Shown here: positions 42,038-42,415 of the stretch, one piece after another
Numbering within the stretch: the first letter of the stretch is position 1
Layout of the letters: every line of letters starts with the position of its first letter
Assembly (NCBI GenBank): GCA_013361525.1
Contig: JABFXY010000165.1
Location: forward strand, 1-42,415
DNA from: Polyangiaceae bacterium
GTDB lineage: Bacteria > Myxococcota_A > Polyangia > Polyangiales > Polyangiaceae
DNA length: 42,415 nucleotides
Direction of reading: 5' to 3'
Notes under the pieces: generated by a model
Database searches by the model: none
What the model saw: only the letters and a program-made list of their open reading frames with translations
Told to the model about the DNA's origin: nothing
Translations under genes and position numbers: made by a program

Positions 42038-42334
42038 TTGAATGCTGCGTCGCCGTCAGATCACGACTGCACGGTCGTCACTGCGCCCGGGGACATGGCA
42101 CAGTGGCTCGGGCAGTTCTCCGGAAACACTCATGCGACGAAGGTCAGCGACCTCGAATCGCAGCTCCGCCACGCCATTTCTGAGCTCCGTTCGGAAACGC
42201 CGTCTCGTGACAGGGGCAGCTTGGGAAAGACCATCGGGGCACTCGCTATCCGGCTCCTGTCGGCTCGCGTGAAGTGGCTCAAGGCGCGGCTCGCGCAAGC
42301 GAGGCTCGATGAGCTACGTGGCAAACCAACGTAA
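42038..42334 (+). CDS. small helical protein, unknown
   Basis: This short frame is up to 98 residues with a TTG start; an in-frame ATG at Met20 gives about 79 residues (MAQWLGQFSGNTH). The C-terminal two thirds look strongly helical, with heptad-like leucines (VSDLESQLRHAISELRSE, IGALAIRLLSARVKWLKARLAQARLDELRG, broken here), possibly a coiled coil. It has no membrane segment. It starts 11 bases after the previous gene's stop. Its reality is less sure than that of the others: the start is weak and the length short. Confidence 0.45.
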   Translation: MNAASPSDHDCTVVTAPGDMAQWLGQFSGNTHATKVSDLESQLRHAISELRSETPSRDRGSLGKTIGALAIRLLSARVKWLKARLAQARLDELRGKPT

Positions 42335-42415
42335 CCGTTCACTTTCCGACGCAGCTGCTGCGCGTTGACGCGGCGTCGCTACGGAGCGGTCCAGGCGTCG
42401 GGCAGGAGCTCGTCG

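Overview
The window is a dense, very GC-rich bacterial chromosome segment. Gene content points to a myxobacterium-like member of the Myxococcota, probably Polyangiales. The clues are a Ser/Thr kinase fused to a formylglycine-generating-enzyme (FGE)-like sulfatase-modifying domain, a lipoprotein built from CC-W cysteine repeats, several Cys-anchored lipoproteins and an 11.3 kb TPR-type gene. This placement is an inference from gene families; no rRNA, tRNA, CRISPR array or insertion sequence was seen.

Layout. 51-1541 (minus): an isochorismatase-like hydrolase, an unknown protein and a thioredoxin-like [2Fe-2S] ferredoxin form a tight operon. 1732-4571 (plus): a multi-pass NtrB-like histidine kinase overlaps the biotin gene bioA by 4 bp. 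4578-8380: a LysR regulator, a lipoprotein, a small PG-rich protein, a serine beta-lactamase-fold hydrolase and a GFA-family zinc protein. 8754-10071 (minus): a NADAR/YbiA-like protein lies 4 bp upstream of a sirtuin, two NAD/ADP-ribose-linked families probably translated together. 10161-15892: replication and repair. dnaX (minus) faces away from ybaB-recR-ridA and a 657-residue Arg/Gly-rich protein of unknown function (plus).

16044-18299: a 1-Cys peroxiredoxin with a clear terminator, then the Cys-rich lipoprotein. This converges on the kinase-FGE fusion (18453-20609) across a 46-bp-armed inverted repeat. 20749-25607: a Cys/His-protease-like lipoprotein, an EamA exporter divergent from a MocR-type regulator (likely regulator and target), and a GNAT acetyltransferase. 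25652-37884 (minus): a single uninterrupted gene for a 3,778-residue helical-repeat protein, overlapping a class IV aminotransferase by 4 bp. 38086-39743 (plus): 3-hydroxyacyl-CoA dehydrogenase and enoyl-CoA hydratase, overlapping by 4 bp. 39934-42334 (plus): five small unrecognised proteins with a less extreme base composition, weak starts and one coding-like remnant, resembling an accessory patch.

The most notable items are the giant solenoid protein coupled to an aminotransferase, the NADAR-sirtuin pair, the unknown RG-rich protein in the recR operon and the orphan tail. No obviously complete new defence or biosynthetic system could be demonstrated from the sequence alone.
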